From positions 1,302,001 to 1,366,000 of the forward strand of contig OZ220680.1 in the NCBI GenBank assembly GCA_965116345.1: a DNA stretch of 64,000 nucleotides. The letters run 5' to 3'. Within the stretch, counting starts at the first letter, position 1. The number at the start of each line of letters is the position of its first letter. The notes under the pieces were generated by a model. The model was not told the origin of the DNA and did not search any database. It saw nothing but the letters and a program-made list of their open reading frames with translations. The stretch is from VXYL01 sp965116345 (GTDB lineage: Bacteria > Pseudomonadota > Gammaproteobacteria > Pseudomonadales > Azotimanducaceae). A program made the position numbers and the translations under genes. Below are positions 53,309 through 62,038 of this stretch, in pieces.

Positions 53309-55459
53309 GTGAACGCCCCGGTGATCCAAGTCGCCCTGCCGCGACCGCTTCGACGCACCTTCGACTATGCGCCTGCGGAGCACGAGCCGTTGCCCATGCC
53401 GGGTGCCCGCGTGCGCGTGCCGTTCGGCAACACCAGCGTCGTCGGCCTGGTCACGGGAACGAGCAGTTCGTCCGCGCACGAGTTGAAACCCGTCGAGCAG
53501 ACCCTCGACACCGAGGCCCTGCTACCCGAGGACCTGGTCGATCTCGCCCACTGGCTGGCGGGCTACTACCACCACCCCATCGGCGACGTCGTCAAGACCC
53601 TGTTGCCGGTCAAGGCACGGCGGGGCGCGCAGGCCGTGCAGGCCGAAGCGGCCGTGTGGCGACCCCTGGCCCAGGCACCCGATGCCGAAGCCCTGCTCCG
53701 CCGGGCACCCAAGCAACGCGCCGTGTTCGACCGCCTGGGTCGACTCGGCGAGGTGGCGGATGCGGAACTCGCCGCCCATGGCATCGACCGTCAAGCGGTT
53801 TCCGCGCTCGCCGCCAAGGGACTCGTCGACCGGATTCCGGTCGCGCCGGCCTACCAACCCAAGGCTTCCACGATCGAACCGACACCGGCCCAGGCGACGG
53901 CGATCGAGGCGATCATCGACTCCCTCGGCAGCGCGACGACGCATGTGCTCGAGGGCGTCACCGGGAGCGGCAAGACCGAGGTCTACATGCGCGTCATCGC
54001 CGAGGTGGTGCAGAGCGGCCGCCAGGCACTCGTGATGGTCCCCGAGATCGCCCTGACGCCGCAGACCACGGCGCGCTTCACCGAACGCTTCGGTGCCGCC
54101 GCGACGCTGCATTCGGTGATGACGGACAGCCAGCGGTTCGACACCTGGCTGAAGTGCGCCGACGGCGTCCACAAGGTGCTGATCGGCACCCGTTCCGCGG
54201 TGCTGACGCCGTTCGCCGATCTCGGCGTGATCATCGTCGACGAGGAACACGACGGCTCGTTCAAGCAGCACGAAGGATTGCGCTATTCGGCCCGTGACGT
54301 GGCCGTGAAACGCGGCCAGACACTGTCCATCCCCGTCGTGCTCGGCAGCGCCACGCCCAGTCTCGAGACCCTTGAGAACGCCCGCCGCGGCCGCTACCGG
54401 CACCTTCGCCTGCCCGAGCGTGTCGCCGACACGACGCTGCCGGTCTACCGCGTGGTCGACATCCGTGGCGAGCGGCTCGACGGCGGACTCGGTGCGCAAC
54501 TACAACGCGCGATCGGCCGCCATCTCGCCGCCGGCAACCAGGTGCTCGTATTCATCAACCGGCGCGGCTACGCACCGATCCTGCTGTGTTCGAACTGCGC
54601 CTGGCAGGCCGAGTGCGACCATTGCGACGTGAAGCTCACCTTCCACCGCACGCCCCGGCACCTGCGCTGCCACCACTGCGGCCGGCGACGACGGCTACCT
54701 CCTGAGTGTCCTGCCTGCGGGGACCGCGAACTGGTGTTGGTGGGAACCGGGACGCAGCGCGCCGAGGAGACGCTGGCGTCACGGCATCCGGACGTGCCGT
54801 TGTACCGCATCGACCGGGACACCACCCGCAGCGCGCGACGCCTCGAAGAGAATCTCGCCGCTGTCGCCGAAGGCGGGCCGGCGATCCTCGTCGGTACGCA
54901 GATGCTCGCCAAGGGCCATCATCTGCCGGGTGTCACGCTGGTGGCGGTGCTGGACGCGGACGGCGGATTCCTGTCGCCCGACTACCGCGCCCCCGAGCGA
55001 ACCGCACAGCTCATCGTGCAGGTCGCCGGCCGCGCCGGGCGGGGCGACAAGCCCGGCGAAGTCTGGGTCCAGACCTACGATCCGGAGAACCAGAACCTGC
55101 GCGCCCTGATCGACTCCGGGTACGACGGCTTCGTCGCCACCGAACGGCAGCGCCGCGCAGCCGCCGCCCTGCCGCCCTACGCGGCGTTGGCCGTGGTCGG
55201 TGCCGAGAGCGCCCGCGAGAACGCCGGTATGGCATTGCTTACCGAGGCGGCGGATGTGCTCCGGGGCGACAGCTTGGAACTCCTCGGCCCCGCCCCGGCA
55301 CCCATCGCCCGGCGCGCCGACCGCTATCGAAGCCAGCTCCTGCTACTCGCCCGCCGACGCCGCGACCTGCACGCCGCCCTCGACCGGTTGGAAGCCGCGG
55401 ACCTGCGTCGCAGCGGGGTGCGCTGGTCGATCGACGTGGACCCCCTGGACACGTCGTGA
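53309..55459 (+). CDS. priA: Primosomal protein N' (replication-restart helicase)
   Basis: Reloads the replisome at stalled forks. The 716-residue protein has a DNA-binding N-domain PVIQVALPRPLRRTFDYAPA, Walker A LEGVTGSGKTEVYMRVIAEV, the DEEH box VIIVDEEHDGSFKQHEGLRY and motif III VLGSATPSLETLENARRGRY. The zinc-binding insert of eight Cys runs from CSNCAWQAECDHC to CHHCGRRRRLPPECPACGD, then GTQMLAKGHHLPGVTLVAVL and AGRAGRGDKPGEVWVQTYDP. Start GTG at NAPVIQVALP, since the frame upstream is not PriA-like. Confidence 0.96.
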   Translation: MNAPVIQVALPRPLRRTFDYAPAEHEPLPMPGARVRVPFGNTSVVGLVTGTSSSSAHELKPVEQTLDTEALLPEDLVDLAHWLAGYYHHPIGDVVKTLLPVKARRGAQAVQAEAAVWRPLAQAPDAEALLRRAPKQRAVFDRLGRLGEVADAELAAHGIDRQAVSALAAKGLVDRIPVAPAYQPKASTIEPTPAQATAIEAIIDSLGSATTHVLEGVTGSGKTEVYMRVIAEVVQSGRQALVMVPEIALTPQTTARFTERFGAAATLHSVMTDSQRFDTWLKCADGVHKVLIGTRSAVLTPFADLGVIIVDEEHDGSFKQHEGLRYSARDVAVKRGQTLSIPVVLGSATPSLETLENARRGRYRHLRLPERVADTTLPVYRVVDIRGERLDGGLGAQLQRAIGRHLAAGNQVLVFINRRGYAPILLCSNCAWQAECDHCDVKLTFHRTPRHLRCHHCGRRRRLPPECPACGDRELVLVGTGTQRAEETLASRHPDVPLYRIDRDTTRSARRLEENLAAVAEGGPAILVGTQMLAKGHHLPGVTLVAVLDADGGFLSPDYRAPERTAQLIVQVAGRAGRGDKPGEVWVQTYDPENQNLRALIDSGYDGFVATERQRRAAAALPPYAALAVVGAESARENAGMALLTEAADVLRGDSLELLGPAPAPIARRADRYRSQLLLLARRRRDLHAALDRLEAADLRRSGVRWSIDVDPLDTS

Positions 55460-55514
55460 CGCATTTCCCTCAGTACCAACCGCCCCTGAAGCGTCTGGAG
55501 TGTCTCGGGGGGAC

Positions 55515-56624
55515 TCAGGCCGTCGCCTGCTCCTTGGCCTTTTCCTCCGCGACGATTCCGCGCATGCCTTGCCACTCGTCCCACATGTCGCACATGGCGT
55601 CCTTGGAACGTTCCCAGGGGTCGTTGCCCTCCTCGAATTCGAGCCATTCGCCCATCTGACCGCGGTCGGGGTGATCGGTGACGCCGCTGACCACCTTGTC
55701 GGGCTGCCGTTTCTTGTTGCGGATGCGGAAGATGATGTTCTTGCGCGACTCGGTGCCGTTCTCGTTCCGCGTACCCGAGTGGGGGATGTGGTACATGGTG
55801 ATGCAGGCGTCCCCCGGCGACATCAGGACCTGCGTCGGGCGCGGCCAACGGCGACCGTCTGGGGTGCTCTCGGATGTCTCGTCGACGAACTGCTCCTGGA
55901 CCGCTTTCGGCAGGTAGACCATGCCGCAGCGGTTCGGCACCTCGTGGTCGAGCCGTGGCCAGCCCGGGCCTTCGGGGCCAAGGCAGCCGTTGACGCTGCG
56001 CTGCCAGCGGAAGAACCGCTCCATGGCGTGGTGGGCGCCTCGGAGCACCGCCGTCTGGCCGCAACCCTCCCGTGTCTGGTCGTTCAGGCAGACGATGACG
56101 AAGGCGGTGAAGCTGCCGAGCCCCAGGGTCATGTCCGGGTCTTCGAACAGCGGCACCATGTTGTGCCCCATCACCTCGGGGCTGCGCCCGAGGTCGCCCT
56201 TGGGGCCGGACGCGAAGTGTCGGGCGTAGATATCCTCGGGAGTGCCTTCCTGCACCTCCTGCGGCGCCGCGATGGTGATGTTGCCGTCCATGTGGGTGCC
56301 GGCGCCGTAGTAGGGCATGTCGCAGTCCCGGTAGCCCAGGTTCGTGAAGCGGGTACTGGGCTGGCTCGGTTTGATCACGCCCACCTGGCATGCCGCGGGC
56401 GGGTCGAAATCACCCATCGCCTCGTGCAGAATCGGCGTGATCGTCGAGGCGTTGACGAGATCCGTCATCGCCGGATCCCGACCGAGGTTCTCGCCCTTCT
56501 GGGCACGCTTGATGCGCGCCCGGGCAGCCTCGATCAGCTCGTCCGAGACGGCGTTCCTGAGGATGATGTAGCCGTCGCGATAGAGGTCGCGCTTCTGTTC
56601 GACGGTTATGGCGGCAGGGGTCAT
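55515..56624 (-). CDS. Second phytanoyl-CoA dioxygenase (PhyH) family protein
   Basis: The 369-residue Fe(II)/2-oxoglutarate oxygenase has the start DLYRDGYIILRNAVSDELIE, metal site THMDGNITIAAP (HxD) and a later His in TMYHIPHSGTRNENGTESRK. AVLRGAHHAMERFFRWQRSV and CLGPEGPGWPRLDHEVPNRC lie between. It is longer than the PhyH at 43.4 kb and not obviously a paralogue. Substrate unknown. Transcribed alone; it converges with priA and is divergent from the prolyl oligopeptidase. Confidence 0.85.
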   Translation of the reverse strand: MTPAAITVEQKRDLYRDGYIILRNAVSDELIEAARARIKRAQKGENLGRDPAMTDLVNASTITPILHEAMGDFDPPAACQVGVIKPSQPSTRFTNLGYRDCDMPYYGAGTHMDGNITIAAPQEVQEGTPEDIYARHFASGPKGDLGRSPEVMGHNMVPLFEDPDMTLGLGSFTAFVIVCLNDQTREGCGQTAVLRGAHHAMERFFRWQRSVNGCLGPEGPGWPRLDHEVPNRCGMVYLPKAVQEQFVDETSESTPDGRRWPRPTQVLMSPGDACITMYHIPHSGTRNENGTESRKNIIFRIRNKKRQPDKVVSGVTDHPDRGQMGEWLEFEEGNDPWERSKDAMCDMWDEWQGMRGIVAEEKAKEQATA

Positions 56625-56750
56625 GGTGTCAATCCTTGGTCTTTGCAGACGGCGGCAAGCTCGTGAAACATGAAAACATAGGCAATTGCGCAGCTGTTGC
56701 CAAGGCGCGAACGGCGCGAACGACCGCCATAGCGATGATGGCGGGGTGAA

Positions 56751-58826
56751 ATGATCAGATCGTTGGCTTACGTGGGGGTCGCCGTGGCGCTGTTGGGCTG
56801 TTCGACTGCAGAAGATCCGTACCTTTGGCTGGAGGATGTCGAGGGCGACGACGCCCTTGCCTGGGTCGGGGAACGAAACACGGCGACCCGCGCAATGTTC
56901 GCGCAGGATCCCGAGTTCAGGGCGCTCGAGGAACGTCTGCTGGCGATCTTCGACGCCGACGACCGCATTCCCTACGTCTACAAGGCGGGCCCGTGGTTCT
57001 ACAACTTCTGGCAGGACGAGGCCAATCCACGCGGCCTTTGGCGCCGCACCAGGCTCGAGGAGTACCGCAAGGCCGATCCCGAGTGGGAAATCGTCCTCGA
57101 TCTCGACGCCCTCGGCCGCGAAGAAGGCGAGAACTGGGTGTACGGGGGCGCGTCGATCATCGTCCCGGGCTACGACCGGTGCCTGCTGCACCTGTCGCGC
57201 GGCGGCGCCGACGCGACGGTGGTTCGGGAGTTCGACCTCATCGACAAGACCTTCGTCGCGGACGGTTTCGCCCTGCCCGAGTCCAAGGGCACGGTGTCCT
57301 GGGCGGGGCCCGACGAGATCTTCGCGGCAAGGGACTTTGGCCCCGGGACCCTGACCGAGTCCGGCTATCCCAGGGTGGTCAAGCTGTGGCAGCGGGGCGA
57401 ACCGCTCGACGAGGCAAGCACCGTGTTCGAGGGGGAGGTGACGGATGTCTCCGTGCGTGCCTATGCCGACCTCAGCCCGGGTTACGAGATGCAGTTCGTC
57501 CAACGGGGTCGCGACTTCTACAACAGCGACCGCTACATCCGCCGCGGCGAGGAGCTGATCCCGCTCGAGGTCCCTGCGGATGCCGGTTACGCCGTGCATC
57601 GGGGATGGCTCTACGTGACCCCGCGCAGCGATTGGCAAATCGGCGGTCGGATCTATCCGACAGGCAGTCTGCTGGCCACCGAAGTCGATGCATTCCTCGC
57701 CGGCGAGCGCGACCTCGCGGTGCTGTTCAAGCCCGGTGAGGGCATGGCGCTCGCCGAGTATTCGCTCACCCGCAACCATGTGCTCATCAACATTCTCGAC
57801 AACGTCAGGAACCGCATCGAGGTGGCGACCCAGGGCTCGGACGGCTGGGCCGTGGCGCCGCTGCCGGGCGTCGACGCCAGCGGATTCCAGACCCTCGACG
57901 CCGGTGCGGTGGATGCGGACGGGGACGACCGCTACTTCCTCGACACGACCGACTTCCTGACACCGCCGACGCTTGCCCTCGCGGCCGTCGGCGAGAACCC
58001 TGCCGTGTTGAAGCGCGCGCCCGGGAAGTTCGACGCCGAGGGCCTGACGATCGCCCAGCATTGGACGAACTCCGCAGACGGCACGCGCATCCCCTACTTC
58101 GAAGTCTCGCGCGGCGGCGCGACGGAACCGCGACGAACGCTGCTCTACGGCTACGGTGGCTTCCGCATCTCCCAAGTGCCGCGGTATTCGGCAGGCACGG
58201 GCCTCGCGTGGCTGGAACGCGGCGGCGTCTACGTGGTGGCCAACATCCGCGGCGGCGGCGAGTTCGGACCGGACTGGCACCAGGCGGCCCTCAAGGCGGA
58301 GCGCCCCCGCGCCTACGAGGACTTCATCGCCGTCGCCGAGGACCTGATCCGCCGCGGCGTCACCGCGCCGGAAAAACTCGGTGTCATGGGCGGCAGCAAC
58401 GGCGGCCTGCTGATGGGCAATATGCTGACCATGCGCCCGGACCTGTTCGGCGCCATCGTCGCGCAGGTACCGCTGTTCGACATGCGCCGCTACCACCAAC
58501 TGCTTGCGGGCGCGAGCTGGATGGCCGAATACGGCGACCCCGACATCGCCGAGGAGTGGGCGTTCATCGAGGGGTTCTCGCCGTATCACAACGTGAGCGA
58601 GGAAGTCGCCTACCCGAAGCTGCTCGTCACGACCTCCACGCGCGACGACCGGGTCCATCCCGGCCACGCACGCAAGATGGTCGCCAGGATGCGGGACATG
58701 GGCCACGACGTGCTCTACTACGAGAACGTGGAGGGCGGTCACGCGGGCGCGGCGGACAACTCCCAACGGGCCTTCATGTGGGCGCTGGCGTACCGGTTTC
58801 TCTGGGAGTCTCTCGCCGGGGATTGA
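56751..58826 (+). CDS. Prolyl oligopeptidase family serine peptidase (lipoprotein)
   Basis: The 691-residue S9 peptidase has a lipobox (AVALLGCSTAED), then PYLWLEDVEGDDALAWVGER, the hallmark start of prolyl endopeptidases. A seven-bladed propeller covers about 70-420. The hydrolase domain has LLYGYGGFRISQVPRYSAGT, ANIRGGGEFGPDWHQAALKA, the nucleophile in MGGSNGGLLMGNMLTMRPD, Asp in TSTRDDRVHPGHARKM and His in VEGGHAGAADNSQ. All three catalytic residues are present. It likely cuts proline-containing peptides at the cell envelope. Confidence 0.92.
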   Translation: MIRSLAYVGVAVALLGCSTAEDPYLWLEDVEGDDALAWVGERNTATRAMFAQDPEFRALEERLLAIFDADDRIPYVYKAGPWFYNFWQDEANPRGLWRRTRLEEYRKADPEWEIVLDLDALGREEGENWVYGGASIIVPGYDRCLLHLSRGGADATVVREFDLIDKTFVADGFALPESKGTVSWAGPDEIFAARDFGPGTLTESGYPRVVKLWQRGEPLDEASTVFEGEVTDVSVRAYADLSPGYEMQFVQRGRDFYNSDRYIRRGEELIPLEVPADAGYAVHRGWLYVTPRSDWQIGGRIYPTGSLLATEVDAFLAGERDLAVLFKPGEGMALAEYSLTRNHVLINILDNVRNRIEVATQGSDGWAVAPLPGVDASGFQTLDAGAVDADGDDRYFLDTTDFLTPPTLALAAVGENPAVLKRAPGKFDAEGLTIAQHWTNSADGTRIPYFEVSRGGATEPRRTLLYGYGGFRISQVPRYSAGTGLAWLERGGVYVVANIRGGGEFGPDWHQAALKAERPRAYEDFIAVAEDLIRRGVTAPEKLGVMGGSNGGLLMGNMLTMRPDLFGAIVAQVPLFDMRRYHQLLAGASWMAEYGDPDIAEEWAFIEGFSPYHNVSEEVAYPKLLVTTSTRDDRVHPGHARKMVARMRDMGHDVLYYENVEGGHAGAADNSQRAFMWALAYRFLWESLAGD

Positions 58827-58943
58827 CGCGGGACGCCGGCCTCGGTTCAGCATCCAGCGGCTGGCGTCCATCCTGCCATGCACGGATAATGCGCCGCTTT
58901 GCAGCGGTGGACCGCCAGTAGCGACGACGGACGAGGAGCGGGT

Positions 58944-59612
58944 GTGACTCAGGACAAGGAATCGATCTCCATTCTCGGCGGGACTGGGGACCTAGGTACG
59001 GGATTGGCCATTCGCTGGTCGAAGGCGGGTCATCGCATCGTGATCGGTTCGCGGACCCTCGACAAGGCACGCAGGGCCGTCGCCGACCTGCAGAAGATCA
59101 GTCCCGAAACCCCAGCCGACGCCATGGAGAACCCGGATGCCGCGGCGGCCGGCGACATCGTCGTGCTGACGGTTCCCGCCGAGCATCAGATCTCCACGCT
59201 GGATACGGTGCGCGACGGACTCGCCGGCAAGATACTGATCGACGTCACCGTGCCGCTGGTGCCGCCGAAGGTTGGCACGGTGCAGCTGCCCGAGGTGGGC
59301 AGCGCCGGCAAGCGCGCCCAGGATTTCCTCGGTGACGACGTCATGGTGGTGACGGCGTTCCAGAACATCGCCGCGCATCTCCTCCAGGAGGACGTGGCGA
59401 TCGAGTGCGACGTCCTGGTGGCGGGCAACAAGCGCGCCGCCCGGGACAAGGTGATCCAACTGGCCGAAGAGGCCGGCATGCGCGCCTGGCACGCCGGACC
59501 CATCGAGAATTCCGCCGCCGCGGAGGCGCTGACGAGCATCCTGATCCAGATCAACCGGCGCCACGAGATCTCCCATTCGGGCATCAAGATCGTCGGCCAA
59601 GCCGACCATTGA
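58944..59612 (+). CDS. npdG: NADPH-dependent F420 reductase-like protein (NpdG family)
   Basis: Moves electrons between NADPH and coenzyme F420. The 222-residue Rossmann protein has SISILGGTGDLGTGLAIRWS, the NADP-type end VIGSRTLDKARRAVADLQ, VVLTVPAEHQISTLDTVRD, ILIDVTVPLVPPKVGTVQLP, VVTAFQNIAAHLLQED and AGPIENSAAAEALTSILIQI, a pattern typical of F420:NADP oxidoreductases. Start GTG with GAGGAG upstream. It leads the cofE-cofD-cofC operon. Confidence 0.88.
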   Translation: MTQDKESISILGGTGDLGTGLAIRWSKAGHRIVIGSRTLDKARRAVADLQKISPETPADAMENPDAAAAGDIVVLTVPAEHQISTLDTVRDGLAGKILIDVTVPLVPPKVGTVQLPEVGSAGKRAQDFLGDDVMVVTAFQNIAAHLLQEDVAIECDVLVAGNKRAARDKVIQLAEEAGMRAWHAGPIENSAAAEALTSILIQINRRHEISHSGIKIVGQADH

Positions 59613-59623
59613 CCACAGCCGAG

Positions 59624-60388
59624 ATGCACGGCGGCATAAGCATCACGCCGGTCCGCGGCATCAAGCTCGTCGAGCCGGGCGATGACTTGGCCGCCGCGCT
59701 CCTCGATGGCCTCGCGGCAAGCGGGCTGGTTCTCGAAGACGGCGACATCGTCGCGGTGGCGCAGAAGATCGTCTCCAAGGCGGAGGGACGGCAGGTGGAC
59801 CTCGCCTCCGTAGAGCCGTCGGCGGAGGCGGAACGGCTCGCCGTCGAGACGGAGAAGGATCCGCGTCTCGTGCAGCTCATGCTGGACGAGTCCACGGAGG
59901 TCGTGCGCAAGAAGCCGGGCGTGCTCATCATGCGCCACGCCCTCGGCGTGGTCGGTGCCCATGCCGGCGTCGACCAGTCCAACATCGACCACGGTTCGGG
60001 GGCGGGCGCCCTGCTGTTGCCCAGAAACCCCGATGCCAGCGCGTCCCGAATCCGCCGCGCTCTGATGGCGGCAAGCGGGCGGACCGTGGGCGTACTCGTC
60101 ACCGACAGCGCCAACCGGCCCTGGCGACTCGGCACCACCGGGATCGCCATCGGCGCGGCGGGGATGCGGGTCCTCGACGACCACCGCGGCGGCCACGACC
60201 TCTACGGGCGCGAACTCAAGGTGACGTTGATCAACCGCGCCGACAGCCTCGCTTGTGCAGCGACGCTCGCCATGGGCGAGACCACTGAACGAACGCCGGC
60301 CGCTGTCATTCGCGGTTTCGCTCCCGAGGACACCGGTCAGTCGGCCGCCGATATACCCCGACCCTTGGGCGAAGACCTGTTCCGATGA
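59624..60388 (+). CDS. cofE: F420-0:gamma-glutamyl ligase
   Basis: Adds glutamate residues to F420-0. The 254-residue protein is the CofE core only, without the flavin domain of actinobacterial FbiB. Motifs: SITPVRGIKLVEPGDDLAAA, EDGDIVAVAQKIVSKAEGRQ, VLIMRHALGVVGAHAGVDQS, NIDHGSGAGALLLPRNPDAS, TVGVLVTDSANRPWRLGTTG and IAIGAAGMRVLDDHRGGHDL. I choose the ATG at 59624; a TTG at 59609 overlapping the npdG stop is possible. The stop overlaps cofD. Confidence 0.93.
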   Translation: MHGGISITPVRGIKLVEPGDDLAAALLDGLAASGLVLEDGDIVAVAQKIVSKAEGRQVDLASVEPSAEAERLAVETEKDPRLVQLMLDESTEVVRKKPGVLIMRHALGVVGAHAGVDQSNIDHGSGAGALLLPRNPDASASRIRRALMAASGRTVGVLVTDSANRPWRLGTTGIAIGAAGMRVLDDHRGGHDLYGRELKVTLINRADSLACAATLAMGETTERTPAAVIRGFAPEDTGQSAADIPRPLGEDLFR

Positions 60389-61305
60389 CCGTGCTGGCTC
60401 TCACCGGCGGCGTGGGCGGCGCCAAGCTGGCTCTCGGGTTCGCCAAGCTGCTGCCGCCGGAGGACGTCACCTTCGTGGTCAACACCGGGGACGACTTCGA
60501 GCACCTCGGACTGCACATCTCGCCCGATGTGGACACCCTGACCTACACCTTGGCGGAAGTCGCCAACCCGGCCACGGGGTGGGGCCGGCAGGCCGAGACC
60601 TGGCGGTTCATGGAAGCCCTTGAACGGTTCGGCGGCGAAACCTGGTTCCGCCTGGGCGATGCCGACCTCGCCCTGCACCTTCGTCGCCGCTCGCTGTTGG
60701 ACGAGGGACTGGACCTGACGGCGACCACGGATGCGCTCTCGAAGAGCCTCGGAGTCCGGCATCGGATCCTGCCGATGTCCAACGATCCCGTGCGTACCCG
60801 TGTGCTGACGCCGCACGGCCCGCTGGCGTTCCAGCACTACTTCGTGCGCGACCGCTGCAAGCCCACGGCCGTGGGGTTCGAGTTCGACGGCGCCGAATCC
60901 GCCCGGCCGAACCCCGAGATTTCCTTCGAGTCGGTCGAAGCGGTGGTGATCTGTCCGTCGAACCCCTACGTCTCGGTGGACCCGATCCTCGCGGTCGACG
61001 GCATGCGCGAGGCCCTCGCCGCGACGGGCGCGCCCATCGTCGCCGTATCGCCCATCGTCGGCGGTCGCGCGATCAAGGGCCCCACCGCCAAGATGATGCG
61101 GGAACTCGGCGTGCCCGCCGCCACGACCGAGGTCGCACGACACTACACAGGGCTGGTGAGCCACTTCGTCGTCGACGTGGTCGACGCCCACGCTGCCCCT
61201 GAAGTGGCAGCACTCGGCATGCGTACGACGATCGCACATACGGTCATGACCACCCTGAACGACCGGGTGCAGCTCGCGGACACGGTTCTGGACTTCATCC
61301 GTTGA
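60385..61305 (+). CDS. cofD: 2-phospho-L-lactate transferase (F420-0 forming)
   Basis: Transfers the phospho-acid from its guanylyl donor to FO. The 306-residue protein starts MTVLALTGGVGGAKLALGFA and shows VVNTGDDFEHLGLHISPDVD, TWFRLGDADLALHLRRRSLL, RTRVLTPHGPLAFQHYFVRD, VICPSNPYVSVDPILAVDGM and VSPIVGGRAIKGPTAKMMRE. All are conserved CofD/FbiA signatures. ATGA overlap with cofE; its own stop overlaps cofC. Confidence 0.95.
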   Translation: MTVLALTGGVGGAKLALGFAKLLPPEDVTFVVNTGDDFEHLGLHISPDVDTLTYTLAEVANPATGWGRQAETWRFMEALERFGGETWFRLGDADLALHLRRRSLLDEGLDLTATTDALSKSLGVRHRILPMSNDPVRTRVLTPHGPLAFQHYFVRDRCKPTAVGFEFDGAESARPNPEISFESVEAVVICPSNPYVSVDPILAVDGMREALAATGAPIVAVSPIVGGRAIKGPTAKMMRELGVPAATTEVARHYTGLVSHFVVDVVDAHAAPEVAALGMRTTIAHTVMTTLNDRVQLADTVLDFIR

Positions 61306-61967
61306 CGGTGGCCACGGGAATCTGGGCACTGGTGCCCTTCAAGGGTGCCGCGGGTGCGAAACAGCGCCTCGGCGACGTGCTCGACGCGGCGGAACGGGAG
61401 AGCCTCGTGTTGGCGATGATGCGCGATGTCCTGGCGACGCTCACCCGGAGTCGAACGTTGAGCGGGGTCCTGCTGGTGTCCCGCGACCGAATGGCGTTCG
61501 AACTGGCCGAGGAATTCGGCGTCGACGTGTTCGAGGACTCGGCGACCGACTTGTCCGGCGCCGTGCTGCAATCCGGCGACTACGCCCGGGACAAGCGCGC
61601 CGCCGACGGCACCCTGTTCGTCCCCGGTGACGTGCCGCTGATCCGGCCGGAGGACGTCGACGCGATCCTCGATGGCCACGAACACGTCACCCTGGTCCCC
61701 GATGCCAATGACATCGGCACCAACGCCGCGGCGTCGTCGCCGGCCAACGCCTTCGAATACCTGTTCGACGGCAAGAGCTTCAAGCCGCACATCGCCGCCG
61801 CCCGACGCGCCGGTATCGAGCCGAGGATCGTGCGCCGCACGGCCTGGGGGTTGGACGTCGACACCGTCGACGAACTCACCGCCGTCGCGACCCGTGCGGT
61901 CGGCACGAGGACGGGCGCATTTCTCGAGGCCAGCGGCATACCGGAACGGCTGTCCCCGGACCGGTAA
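61302..61967 (+). CDS. cofC: 2-phospho-L-lactate (or PEP / 3-phosphoglycerate) guanylyltransferase
   Basis: Activates the three-carbon acid with GTP for CofD. The 221-residue nucleotidyltransferase has WALVPFKGAAGAKQRLGDVL, GVLLVSRDRMAFELAEEFGV, LFVPGDVPLIRPEDVDAILD and LVPDANDIGTNAAASSPANA. The start is TTG overlapping the cofD stop, or GTG at 61308. Which acid is used (lactate, PEP or 3-phosphoglycerate, as known from different bacteria) is not visible to me. FO synthase (cofG/cofH or fbiC) is not in the window. Confidence 0.9.
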   Translation: MTVATGIWALVPFKGAAGAKQRLGDVLDAAERESLVLAMMRDVLATLTRSRTLSGVLLVSRDRMAFELAEEFGVDVFEDSATDLSGAVLQSGDYARDKRAADGTLFVPGDVPLIRPEDVDAILDGHEHVTLVPDANDIGTNAAASSPANAFEYLFDGKSFKPHIAAARRAGIEPRIVRRTAWGLDVDTVDELTAVATRAVGTRTGAFLEASGIPERLSPDR

Positions 61968-62038
61968 CCGCGCTGCAATGGACTTGGCGGCGAACAGCCG
62001 AGCATAATCCCGTGGTGAGAAATGCGGGCTAGGTTCCC

